Assembly: GCA_020634935.1 (NCBI GenBank)
Contig: JACKAT010000027.1
Span: 1 to 64,000 of the forward strand
Direction of reading: 5' to 3'
Source: Anaerolineales bacterium
GTDB taxonomy: Bacteria; Chloroflexota; Anaerolineae; 4572-78; J111
Length of the DNA stretch: 64,000 nt
The position numbers and the translations under genes are program-made. This document shows positions 8,211 to 16,215 of the stretch, piece by piece. Numbering within the stretch: the first letter of the stretch is position 1; the number at the start of each line of letters is the position of its first letter. Under the pieces are notes generated by a model. That model did not search any database and was not told where the DNA came from. It saw only the letters and a list, made by a program, of their open reading frames with translations.

Positions 8211-10664
8211 CTACCGGCTTAAATTCCAGCCGATCCGGTAATAACCGTGGTTTTCCCCGGACGGGTTATCGATGTGGTAGACGATCATATCTTGCCGGCC
8301 GTCTCGATTAACATCGGCCACGGCGATGCCGCCGCCCTGATTTTGCGAGCCGAACCAGCCCGGTATCGCTCTAACAGTGGACCAGCCGCCGGTGACATCA
8401 CCCGCCGTGTTGAGCCGCCACCCGATGCGGTAGTAGCCGTGGTTTTCCCCGGACGGGTTATCGATGTGGTAGATGATCAGTTCCGGCCGGCCATCCCGAT
8501 CCAAATCGGCAATGGCAATGCCGCCGCCTTGATCCTCCGCGCCGAACCAGCCCGGAATGGGTTTAATGGCCGACCAGCCGCCGGTGACATCGCCGGCTGT
8601 ATTCAGGTTCCAACCGATGCGATAGTAGCCGTGGTTTTCGCCGCCGGGATTGTCGATGTGGTAAACAACCAGATCCGGGGTTCCTCCGCTATTAATATTC
8701 GCCAGGGCCACGCCCGCCCCCTGATTTTCCGCGCCGAACCAACCCGGAACGGCCTTGACCGGCGACCAGCCGCCGGTGACATTGCCGGCTGTATTCAGGT
8801 TCCAACCAATGCGATAGTAGCCGTGGTTTTCGCCGCCGGGATTATCGATGTGGAAGACCAGCAAATCCACGACGCCGTTACGATTGATATCGGCCAGGGC
8901 TACCCCCGCCCCCTGGTCTTCCGCGCCGAACCAGCCCGGAACGGCCTTGACCGGCGACCATGAGGTAGGAATACCCGAAGAACTGAGGTTCCAACCAATG
9001 CGATAGTAGCCGTGGTTTTCGCCGCCGGGGTTGTCGATGTGGAAGACCAACAAATCGGCGCGCCCCTCGCGTGAAATATCAGCCACCGCAATATCGCCGC
9101 CCTGGTCTTCTGAGCCAAACCAACCGGGGATCATTCGGGGTGAGTCCCAGCGTATCCGAGCCGCATAAACCGCTTTAAGCGCATTGATTCGGCCAAAACC
9201 GGTATAAATATCATAGCCGGCTGAACCCAAGTCATCGGTTGAGTCGCGTAGGATAGCCTCAACTTCTGCCGCAGTCAGATTGGGATTGACCGAAAGGCAG
9301 AGGGCGGCTACCCCGGCCACATGCGGGGTTGCGGCTGACGTGCCGTTGAAGTTCGAAACGTAGTCGCCGCTGGGGTTGTAACCGCGAGACCCCCGGATAT
9401 CGGTGGTCGTGATATGAACGCCTGGGGCGGCAACATCAACTGAAGCGCCGAAATTGCTGCCCCACCACGTCTCGCCATCTCGACTGGTTGGGCTTTTTCG
9501 CTCACCCCATTCATTGCAGGCGGCCACGGTGATGACTTCGGACAAGGTCCCTGGATATGAAACGGCGCCATTATCATTTCCGGCAGCAAAACAGACCACA
9601 CAGCCTCGGCCGCCCCGTCCGACTGTTTTGGCCCGGCGGATAGCATTGGTAATGGTTGTGGATGGCGAGCCACCGCCCCAACTGTTGCTCAAGACATCGG
9701 CGCCGCGTGACACGGCCGTATTGATGCCGTCGGCAATCTGCGCATCCGTTGTCACCCACCGGCGCCGCCCATCGATGCCGACGACACCGTAGGCAATGCG
9801 GACGCCCATAAGCAGGCAGTTCGGGGCCACGCCGCTCACTCCGGCGCCGTTGCCCGTGGCCGCCGCGGCAATACCGGCACAGGCGGTGCCATGGGCGTCA
9901 TTCCCGCTGGGAGAGGGATCATTAATCCGGCGGACAGCATCGTAGCCTGTCACTAACTTGCCGGGCGCGTTTAAATCGGGATGGGCATAATCAACGCCTT
10001 CATCAATAATCGCGATAGTAATGTAGCCCGCTCCCCGGCTTACGTCCCAGGCGGCTACCGCTTCAATATCCTGGCCTACTATGCCGCCGCCCTGGCCAAC
10101 GTTACGGAGGGCCCACTGCTGGGTAAAAAGCGGATCATTTGGCACGTAAGATTGCTTCATCAAGCGGACGAAGTTGGGATGGGCATAGTTGACAAGATTA
10201 CTATCGTGGTAATGATTGGCCATAGTTAAGGCGTCTGTCGCCGCTTCTTCCTGGACAGCCAAAACGAACGTGTTTTGTTCCCATTCTGACTCGCTGACAA
10301 TCCGGACTTGGTTTTGCGCGTTGAACTGATCGATTTCCGCGCGAGTGACATTGGGCTTAAACTGGGCCACAAATTCCTCGTTTAGAACCATCGGTGTCCC
10401 GTCATCCGCCTCGAACACCTGAAGCTGAGAACTGTCGGCCGGCAAAGCGGCGGCGGCGGCCATTGGCGCTTGCGGCGCTGTTTCAAAAAGGACAATGCCA
10501 TTGCCCAGCTCTAAGCCCTGCGATAGCGGCGAAGAGGCTCCGACTGCCGCGCCTACAGCCCGTCTGGTGGCGGCCGACGGACTGCCCGCCACCCGGACAG
10601 CCCGTAATGTGGGCGACTCGGCCAAATCAATTTTCTTACCATCGTACCAATAATAGTTAGCCAT
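8211..10664 (-). CDS. Subtilisin-like (S8) serine peptidase with five C-terminal VCBS/FG-GAP-like repeats
   Basis: The 817-residue protein (ATG at 10664, GGAG 7 bases upstream; a GTG lies one codon earlier) has the complete S8 triad. Asp221 is in IAIIDEGVDYAHPDL, His258 in NDAHGTACAGIAA, the oxyanion Asn363 in FAAGNDNG and Ser443 in NGTSAATPHVAG. Residues 1-170 resemble a propeptide (VLNEEFVAQFKPNVTRAEID). From residue 513 to the end are five repeats of 63-64 residues, the last truncated. Each carries PGWFGAEDQG, an Asp/Asn-rich ADINRNG-type loop and FHIDNPGGENHGYYRIGWNL. These should form a propeller-like or calcium-binding C-terminal domain. No signal peptide is visible, which is odd for a subtilase with a propeptide. 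It may be exported by another route or act inside the cell. Confidence 0.9.
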   Translation of the reverse strand: MANYYWYDGKKIDLAESPTLRAVRVAGSPSAATRRAVGAAVGASSPLSQGLELGNGIVLFETAPQAPMAAAAALPADSSQLQVFEADDGTPMVLNEEFVAQFKPNVTRAEIDQFNAQNQVRIVSESEWEQNTFVLAVQEEAATDALTMANHYHDSNLVNYAHPNFVRLMKQSYVPNDPLFTQQWALRNVGQGGGIVGQDIEAVAAWDVSRGAGYITIAIIDEGVDYAHPDLNAPGKLVTGYDAVRRINDPSPSGNDAHGTACAGIAAAATGNGAGVSGVAPNCLLMGVRIAYGVVGIDGRRRWVTTDAQIADGINTAVSRGADVLSNSWGGGSPSTTITNAIRRAKTVGRGGRGCVVCFAAGNDNGAVSYPGTLSEVITVAACNEWGERKSPTSRDGETWWGSNFGASVDVAAPGVHITTTDIRGSRGYNPSGDYVSNFNGTSAATPHVAGVAALCLSVNPNLTAAEVEAILRDSTDDLGSAGYDIYTGFGRINALKAVYAARIRWDSPRMIPGWFGSEDQGGDIAVADISREGRADLLVFHIDNPGGENHGYYRIGWNLSSSGIPTSWSPVKAVPGWFGAEDQGAGVALADINRNGVVDLLVFHIDNPGGENHGYYRIGWNLNTAGNVTGGWSPVKAVPGWFGAENQGAGVALANINSGGTPDLVVYHIDNPGGENHGYYRIGWNLNTAGDVTGGWSAIKPIPGWFGAEDQGGGIAIADLDRDGRPELIIYHIDNPSGENHGYYRIGWRLNTAGDVTGGWSTVRAIPGWFGSQNQGGGIAVADVNRDGRQDMIVYHIDNPSGENHGYYRIGWNLSR

Positions 10665-10848
10665 CACTTGTCTCCATTAATCGTGTTGGGGAAGAAAAAT
10701 GAGGGAATAGCGACCCTTCCCATATGTCGCGATTCTCTATATTATGGGCAAACATAGTTTGCTAAAAACTATAGTAGCAAAATCCCCTCAAATTCCACTC
10801 AGTTTTGGCTCAACATTCCTGAGGAACGACGCCAACAACAATGACAAT

Positions 10849-10906
10849 GGAGCGGCGCGACAAAGTTGGCTTGGTCAAGCCGATCAAAGCCGATCTTTGC
10901 TGCTCC
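10849..10906. repeat. Imperfect GGAGCG/GCTCC palindrome
   Basis: GGAGCGGCGCGACAAAG at the left and CTTTGCTGCTCC at the right form an imperfect inverted repeat. It resembles the GACAAAG-CTTTGTC-GCTCC repeats at 1222-1383 and 4189-4246. It lies between the divergent subtilase and CCA-enzyme genes. Confidence 0.5.
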
Positions 10907-10918
10907 AACTCTTTTATG

Positions 10919-11045
10919 AGTTACGCAGTTCAAAAGGTGACAGTCACTTAGACGCGATAAATCGACTTGTTGGGGCTTAAACGGACGTTCATTTTCGGCA
11001 AAAGTGACTGTCACCTGGTTCGACACACCCAACTGCGTAAGTCCT
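10919..11045. mobile_element. MITE-like element family A, copy 2
   Basis: A 127-bp element is bounded by AGTTACGCAGTT and AACTGCGTAAGTCCT, with inner inverted repeats AGGTGACAGTCACTT / AAGTGACTGTCACCT. It is a homologue of 7903-8032. It lies 80 bases before the start of the DHH/CBS/CCA gene, and the open frame of that gene runs back into the element. The element should not be taken as coding. Confidence 0.8.
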
Positions 11046-11125
11046 ATCTTTATTTCCAAGCGATAAATCGGTGCGAAACGCCGGCAAATTTAGCCCCCCG
11101 TCGCTTCTTACAGTATACTTTAGCT

Positions 11126-13777
11126 ATGCATATCATTTACACGCACACCAATGCCGACTTTGACGCGGTCGCTTCGCTGTTAGGGGCGTGGCATCTTTAT
11201 CCTGAGGCGGCGCCGGTGTTACCGCCAACGCTCAATCGCAACGTGCGCGATTTTGTGACGCTCTATGAGAGCAAGCTGCCGTTTGTGCGCCACACCGACC
11301 TGGGCCGCGAGCCAATCGATCAATTGACGCTGGTCGATACCCAGCAGGTGCCTCGCCTCAAGAATCTAAAGGGCGAGGTCAAATTGCAAGTCATCGACCA
11401 CCACGATTTGCACCAAACTCTGCCGCCGGAGGCTAAGATTAGTTTGTCGAACACCGGGGCGAATGTGACCGTCTTGATTGAGAAAATTTGCGAGCTGGCC
11501 CTGCCGCTGACCGCGTTGGAGGCCACGCTGATGCTGCTGGGCATCTACGAAGACACCGGCTCGTTTACATACGGCAGCACCACCGCGCGCGACCTGCACG
11601 CGGCGGCCTGGCTGCTGGCCGAAGGGCATGCTCATCTCGATATCGTGCGCGATTATCTCAACTATGCCATGAGTGACGAGCAAAAGCTGCTGTTTGATCA
11701 GTTGGTGGAAAACTTGCAGACGTTGAACCTGTACGGCCATACGATTGTGATTAGTACCGCCAGGGTCGATCATTATGTGGAGGAGATTAGCGTGCTGGCC
11801 AGCCGCCTGCGCGATTTGTACCAGCCGGATGGGCTTTTTATTTTGGTAGATATGACCGACCACATTCAAATGGTGGCTCGCTCGGTGAACGATGCCATCA
11901 ATGTGGCCGAAATTGCCGAGTTTTTGGGCGGGGGCGGCCATCCGCGGGCGTCGGCCGCTTTGATCAAGAACGGCCGGTTGGCCGATGTGACGGAAAAACT
12001 GGCGCGCCTGCTGCGCCTGGAAGTGAAACCGGCGCTGACCATCGGCCAGATTATGTCCAAGGGCGCGCGCACCCTGGCCCCGACCGATACGGTGCAGCAC
12101 GCCTCGCAAATGATGGATCGCTATGGTCACGAGGGCTTTCCGGTGGTGGATCAAAACACCCAGGAGATTGTCGGCATCCTGTCGCGGCGTGAGGTCGATA
12201 AAGCGCTGCGCCATCGCCTGGAAGGGGCGGCCATCAGCCAGTTTATGACCAAGGGCCGATTTCAGGCCACACCTGTAGACAGCGTCGATACCGTGCAAAA
12301 GTTGATGACCGAGGCGAAGATCGGCCAGGTGCCGGTTATCAATCCCGCCAGCGGGCAGATTATCGGCATTGTAACCCGGACCGATCTGATTAATTTATGG
12401 CAGCTTAAAGACAAGAATCGTGCGGCGCGGTTCAGCCTGGCCGGCCAACTGGCCACCACCCTGGCCGCCGACCTGTTTGAGCTGGTCTGCGAAGCCGGCG
12501 AGATTGCCGCCCATCGAGGCGACAGCCTGTATATTGTGGGCGGCTTTGTCCGCGACTTGCTGCTGACAATGCTGGAAGACAGCCCCACAGCCAAAGCCAA
12601 GGCCAGCCCGCGCTTTGATCTTGATTTGGTGGTGGAAGGTGACGCCATCGCCCTGGCCGAGGTTCTGTGCGAGCGGCATGGGGGCCGGGTACGCAGCCAT
12701 CGCCGCTTTGGCACGGCTAAATGGATTCCGCCGGAGCCGCTCCCGTTTGTCTATGATGTCGCCGGGAAGCAAATCTATTTGTCGGCGCTCGACTTTGTTA
12801 CAGCCCGCTCCGAATTTTACCGGCACCCGTCGGCCCTGCCGGAAGTGGAACAAAGCTCCATCCGCCAAGATTTGCACCGGCGCGATTTTACCATTAATAC
12901 GCTGGCCTTGCGCCTTTCGCCCCATCATTTTGGCGAACTGCTCGATTTTTACGGCGGGCGCAACGATTTAGAGGCGCGGCTCATCCGGGTGCTGCACAGC
13001 CTCAGCTTTGTGGAAGATCCCACCCGTATGCTGCGGGCGGCGCGAATTATGGCCCGGCTTGAATTTGAATTGGAGGAACGCACGGCGGAACTGCTGGACA
13101 ACGCGCTTGATCTGCTTGAGCGGGTCAGCGGGGAGCGGATTAACCGCGAACTCGAGCTGATTTTTCGCGAACGACAGCCGGCGCTGGCCTTACAACAACT
13201 TGATCGGCTGGGTATTCTAACGGTGATTCATCACGGTCTGATGGTGGACGAATTACTGCTGACGGCGTTGGATCAGCTGCAAAGAAGCTTGGGCGACACG
13301 CCCTGGCGAGATACGCCGCCGGAAGCGGTGCATTATCTGGGGTTGATGTCGTTTTGGTTGGCCAAAGACGAGCTGGAGCACTTTATGGAGCGTCTCAATC
13401 TGCGCACCCACCAGCGCACCACGTTGAAGCAAGTTTACAAAATCAAACGGGCCGCCGCCAAAATCGCCGCTGCCGACCGGGCCAGCAGCCTGTGTCATTG
13501 GCTGGACGGCACCAGCAGCGATGCCCGTCTCATCGCCTGGCTGGCGCTCGATGACGCTGCGGCCCGCCAGCAACTGGCCTACTATGAGGCTGATTTGAAA
13601 GACGTAGCCCCGCTGATCGACGGCAATTATCTCAAAGAAGAGTTTCAACTGCGACCCGGCCCCATCTTCAAAACCATCATCGATGCCCTGCGGGATGCTC
13701 GCGTTGACGGCGAAGTGACAACGCTGGCCGACGAGCGAGCGCTGGTCGAGCGAATTTTGGCCGAAAATCACTGCTGA
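11126..13777 (+). CDS. DHH phosphoesterase-CBS-CBS-CCA tRNA nucleotidyltransferase fusion
   Basis: The 883-residue protein starts at ATG 11126, because upstream codons fall in a MITE. An N-terminal DHH/DHHA1 phosphoesterase (residues 1-300) has HTNADFDA (His7, Asp11, Asp13), IDHHDL (91-93 DHH) and GGGGHPRA at 268-275. Two CBS domains (about 305-362 and 368-426) follow. A class II nucleotidyltransferase then has VGGFVRDLLL (about 471-480), FDLDLVVEGDA with the metal-binding DLD at 498-500, and HRRDFTINTLALRL. The CCA-adding half builds or repairs tRNA 3' ends. The DHH half resembles NrnA-type oligonucleotide phosphatases. Such fusions are known in several deep-branching phyla. TATACT lies 7 bases before the ATG and there is no Shine-Dalgarno, so the mRNA may be nearly leaderless. 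The 3' end overlaps the convergent kinase gene by 10 bases. Confidence 0.92.
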   Translation: MHIIYTHTNADFDAVASLLGAWHLYPEAAPVLPPTLNRNVRDFVTLYESKLPFVRHTDLGREPIDQLTLVDTQQVPRLKNLKGEVKLQVIDHHDLHQTLPPEAKISLSNTGANVTVLIEKICELALPLTALEATLMLLGIYEDTGSFTYGSTTARDLHAAAWLLAEGHAHLDIVRDYLNYAMSDEQKLLFDQLVENLQTLNLYGHTIVISTARVDHYVEEISVLASRLRDLYQPDGLFILVDMTDHIQMVARSVNDAINVAEIAEFLGGGGHPRASAALIKNGRLADVTEKLARLLRLEVKPALTIGQIMSKGARTLAPTDTVQHASQMMDRYGHEGFPVVDQNTQEIVGILSRREVDKALRHRLEGAAISQFMTKGRFQATPVDSVDTVQKLMTEAKIGQVPVINPASGQIIGIVTRTDLINLWQLKDKNRAARFSLAGQLATTLAADLFELVCEAGEIAAHRGDSLYIVGGFVRDLLLTMLEDSPTAKAKASPRFDLDLVVEGDAIALAEVLCERHGGRVRSHRRFGTAKWIPPEPLPFVYDVAGKQIYLSALDFVTARSEFYRHPSALPEVEQSSIRQDLHRRDFTINTLALRLSPHHFGELLDFYGGRNDLEARLIRVLHSLSFVEDPTRMLRAARIMARLEFELEERTAELLDNALDLLERVSGERINRELELIFRERQPALALQQLDRLGILTVIHHGLMVDELLLTALDQLQRSLGDTPWRDTPPEAVHYLGLMSFWLAKDELEHFMERLNLRTHQRTTLKQVYKIKRAAAKIAAADRASSLCHWLDGTSSDARLIAWLALDDAAARQQLAYYEADLKDVAPLIDGNYLKEEFQLRPGPIFKTIIDALRDARVDGEVTTLADERALVERILAENHC

Positions 13778-16194
13778 TCCAACCGCCCAATCCGCAGCCG
13801 GTAGGCTTTGTTCAAGTTCCAAATTTCTTGCCCTTGGGCGGCAATTTGGTTGACACTCTTATATTTGACTACGTATTGATAAACCCCGGACGGCGGCTCC
13901 AAAATCTGCACATCTTTAGCCGGCAGATCGAGCGATCGGCTCCACGTATCGCTGGTCACTTCTAAAATAATGTCGTTATCCAACTCATTGGACACTACCA
14001 CCAACGTCACCGGAACAGGCGTCGGCGTGGGGGTGGGGGTCGGGGTCGGCGTGGGTACAGGCGTGGCGGTGGCAAACGGCGGCCGGCCGGGCTGGTCGCT
14101 TTCTGTGACCCGGAAGACCACGGCTTCGTCGTTGACCGTCAAGGACGTGAGATCGACCGGACTTTGCCGGAAGGCTTCATCGACGCCGCTGTTGACACCA
14201 TTGGTCATGTTTTGGCCCAGCAGATAGAGCGGGTAATCGTTGAGGGTGGTTATTTCAAAATTAGGTTTGCCTGATTGCAGCGTCAGCGTGATAGGCAGTT
14301 GCACCGGCAACTGCCACAGCTCTCCCTTGACATTCACGCGGCTGGGGGGGCTGGTGTCCACCTGCAAATTGCCTAAATAAGCCCCGGCGATGCCATCCAG
14401 CTTCTCGGTCAAGAATTCTTCGGTGTAGACGTTGTCCTCTTCAACGCTAAGGGTATTGAAAGGCCAGTCTACCGTGCCGATAGAGCGCTGCAAAAACCAA
14501 CCGCCTACGTAAGAACTGCAAATTAACAGCGGTACTAAGATAATGGCGGCGATAACCCCAAATTGAGCAATAAATACCGTCACCCGAACAGCCGCTTTGC
14601 GCAGCCGGCGCAGGAATAGATTGGGCAAAATTAACCGGAGAAATTGTTCCAGGCCCTCTTTTTGATCCGTATTCTCCTTGACGGCTTGAGTGGCGGCGGC
14701 GGCCAAATCATTGCGATTAATCAGCAGAAACCAGCGTTCGAAATCGCCTTGGTAGAGATAAGCTTCAGCCTCGCGTCGATTTTTATCACACAGATCAACC
14801 AATTCAGGCACGGTTTGGGCCGATTCGCCGTTTTTGAAGGTAAACAACGCGGCACGCTGGCCACTGGAAATCAGGGCCGATAACTGTTTTTGTAGTTGGA
14901 GGGGCGTGGGGCGTTTGTCCTGATCGGCCTCGGTGGCGCTAATGATGATATCTTCCAACGCTTTGGGCAGGGAGGAATCGATCTGGCGGATGGGGGTAAA
15001 TTTGCCGTGGAGTTCCTTGATTTTGAGAATATTGGATTTGCCCTCATACGCGTCGAGCGGGCTGACGCCGGTGAGGAGATGGTGCAGCGTCGCCCCCACC
15101 GCATACACATCGGAGGACGGCTGGGCCTGGCCAAACCACTGCTCCAGCGGACTATAGCCGACGCTGCCGTAAGCGCGCGTCTCTTCCGTCGAGGTGTGGG
15201 CGTCGGTTACCGGGTTGGCTTTGGCTAAGCCGAAATCAACCAGCCAAATGCGGCCGTCGTTGCCCAGTAAAATGTTGGCCGGCTTTACATCACGGTGCAT
15301 AACCGGCTCACCGCCGTGGGTGTGCATGTAATTGAGCGCGTTGCAAACATCGATGGCGTAGCGCACGGCTTCGCGCCAGGGCAGTTGGTTATTGCTCTGC
15401 TCCAGGACATCGTGCAAGTTACGCCCTTCGATATATTTCATGACCAAATAGTTGCTGTCCGCTTCGGAGAAATAATCGTAAATCTCAGGGATGTTGGGAT
15501 GGCCGGGATGGTTGAGGGCAACCAGCAGTTGGGCTTCGCGCTCAAAATTAGCCTGGTAAAGCGCCACCTCGCGGGACGATTTGCCAAAGGTCACTAACTG
15601 CTTGATGACACAAGCCCGGTTGAGCTTGGTATCGTCAGTGAGGAAGGCGGCTCCGAATCCCCCCCGGCCTAAAATCTTGAGCCGCCGGTAGCGGTTGTGC
15701 AGAAGATGGTCTCGGTCAAAAGGCGAAACAGGCGGCGACGACTCCGCTTCGGGGTTGGCCGCAGCCTGGCTATCCAGCGTCACCGTGGCTTGATCTGGGG
15801 GTAAATCAACATCGGCTAACGCCACGGTGCCGGTTGACGGCTGTGTGGCTGCTCCTGCCGGTAATTGCTGCGTGGCCGCCTGGCTGGTATCAGGCGAGAT
15901 ATCGCCAGCTCGCGGTTGGGTCGGGCTGGCCGGTTGAACCGGCCAATCTGCCACGGCGATGGTGGAGCCGTCGCCTTCATCGACATTCTGGAGCAGCGTG
16001 GTGGCTGCCTCGTCATCGGCGGCCGGGTCATCCGGTAGAAATACGGTTTGTCCCGCCTCCTGGTCGGACGGCAAGGCGATAGTTCGCGCTTTTGTACTTT
16101 GCTCATCAGGCGTTAATCCGGTGGGCTGCCCGCATTGGTGGCAAAAGCGGGCAGTATCCAGCAGTTCAGCGCCACAGTTCGAGCACCGGGCCAT
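13768..16194 (-). CDS. Zinc-ribbon Ser/Thr protein kinase with membrane anchor
   Basis: The protein has 808 residues. An N-terminal zinc ribbon has C4-x2-C7 and C18-x2-C21. A low-complexity linker (31-160) repeats short Thr motifs such as RTIALP, QTVFLP, STIAVAD, GTVALAD and ATVTLD. A Hanks-type kinase domain (about 168-430) shows GRGGFG (176-181), Lys198 in CVIKQL, HRDVKPANILL (His300) and DFGLAK (320-322). A membrane helix (VIAAIILVPLLICSSYV) leads to an external beta-domain, a TPTPTP linker and a terminal Ig-like domain. The architecture fits a transmembrane receptor kinase. AGGTGAGGAG precedes the ATG. It is 21 bases downstream of the CSLREA lipoprotein gene on the same strand, suggesting one operon and a surface ligand or partner. 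Confidence 0.93.
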   Translation of the reverse strand: MARCSNCGAELLDTARFCHQCGQPTGLTPDEQSTKARTIALPSDQEAGQTVFLPDDPAADDEAATTLLQNVDEGDGSTIAVADWPVQPASPTQPRAGDISPDTSQAATQQLPAGAATQPSTGTVALADVDLPPDQATVTLDSQAAANPEAESSPPVSPFDRDHLLHNRYRRLKILGRGGFGAAFLTDDTKLNRACVIKQLVTFGKSSREVALYQANFEREAQLLVALNHPGHPNIPEIYDYFSEADSNYLVMKYIEGRNLHDVLEQSNNQLPWREAVRYAIDVCNALNYMHTHGGEPVMHRDVKPANILLGNDGRIWLVDFGLAKANPVTDAHTSTEETRAYGSVGYSPLEQWFGQAQPSSDVYAVGATLHHLLTGVSPLDAYEGKSNILKIKELHGKFTPIRQIDSSLPKALEDIIISATEADQDKRPTPLQLQKQLSALISSGQRAALFTFKNGESAQTVPELVDLCDKNRREAEAYLYQGDFERWFLLINRNDLAAAATQAVKENTDQKEGLEQFLRLILPNLFLRRLRKAAVRVTVFIAQFGVIAAIILVPLLICSSYVGGWFLQRSIGTVDWPFNTLSVEEDNVYTEEFLTEKLDGIAGAYLGNLQVDTSPPSRVNVKGELWQLPVQLPITLTLQSGKPNFEITTLNDYPLYLLGQNMTNGVNSGVDEAFRQSPVDLTSLTVNDEAVVFRVTESDQPGRPPFATATPVPTPTPTPTPTPTPVPVTLVVVSNELDNDIILEVTSDTWSRSLDLPAKDVQILEPPSGVYQYVVKYKSVNQIAAQGQEIWNLNKAYRLRIGRLDQQ

Positions 16195-16215
16195 ATAATC
16201 TCCTCACCTTTTGGT

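Noticed and set aside
10979..10990. AAAC-GGAC-GTTC inside the family A element as an SOS-type operator
   Set aside because: It belongs to the repeated interior of the element, the matching position in the other copy is degenerate, and no promoter is aligned with it.
10967..11125. N-terminal extension of the DHH/CBS/CCA protein
   Set aside because: The added 53 codons lie in a MITE-like element, while the family's conserved N-terminus begins at ATG 11126.
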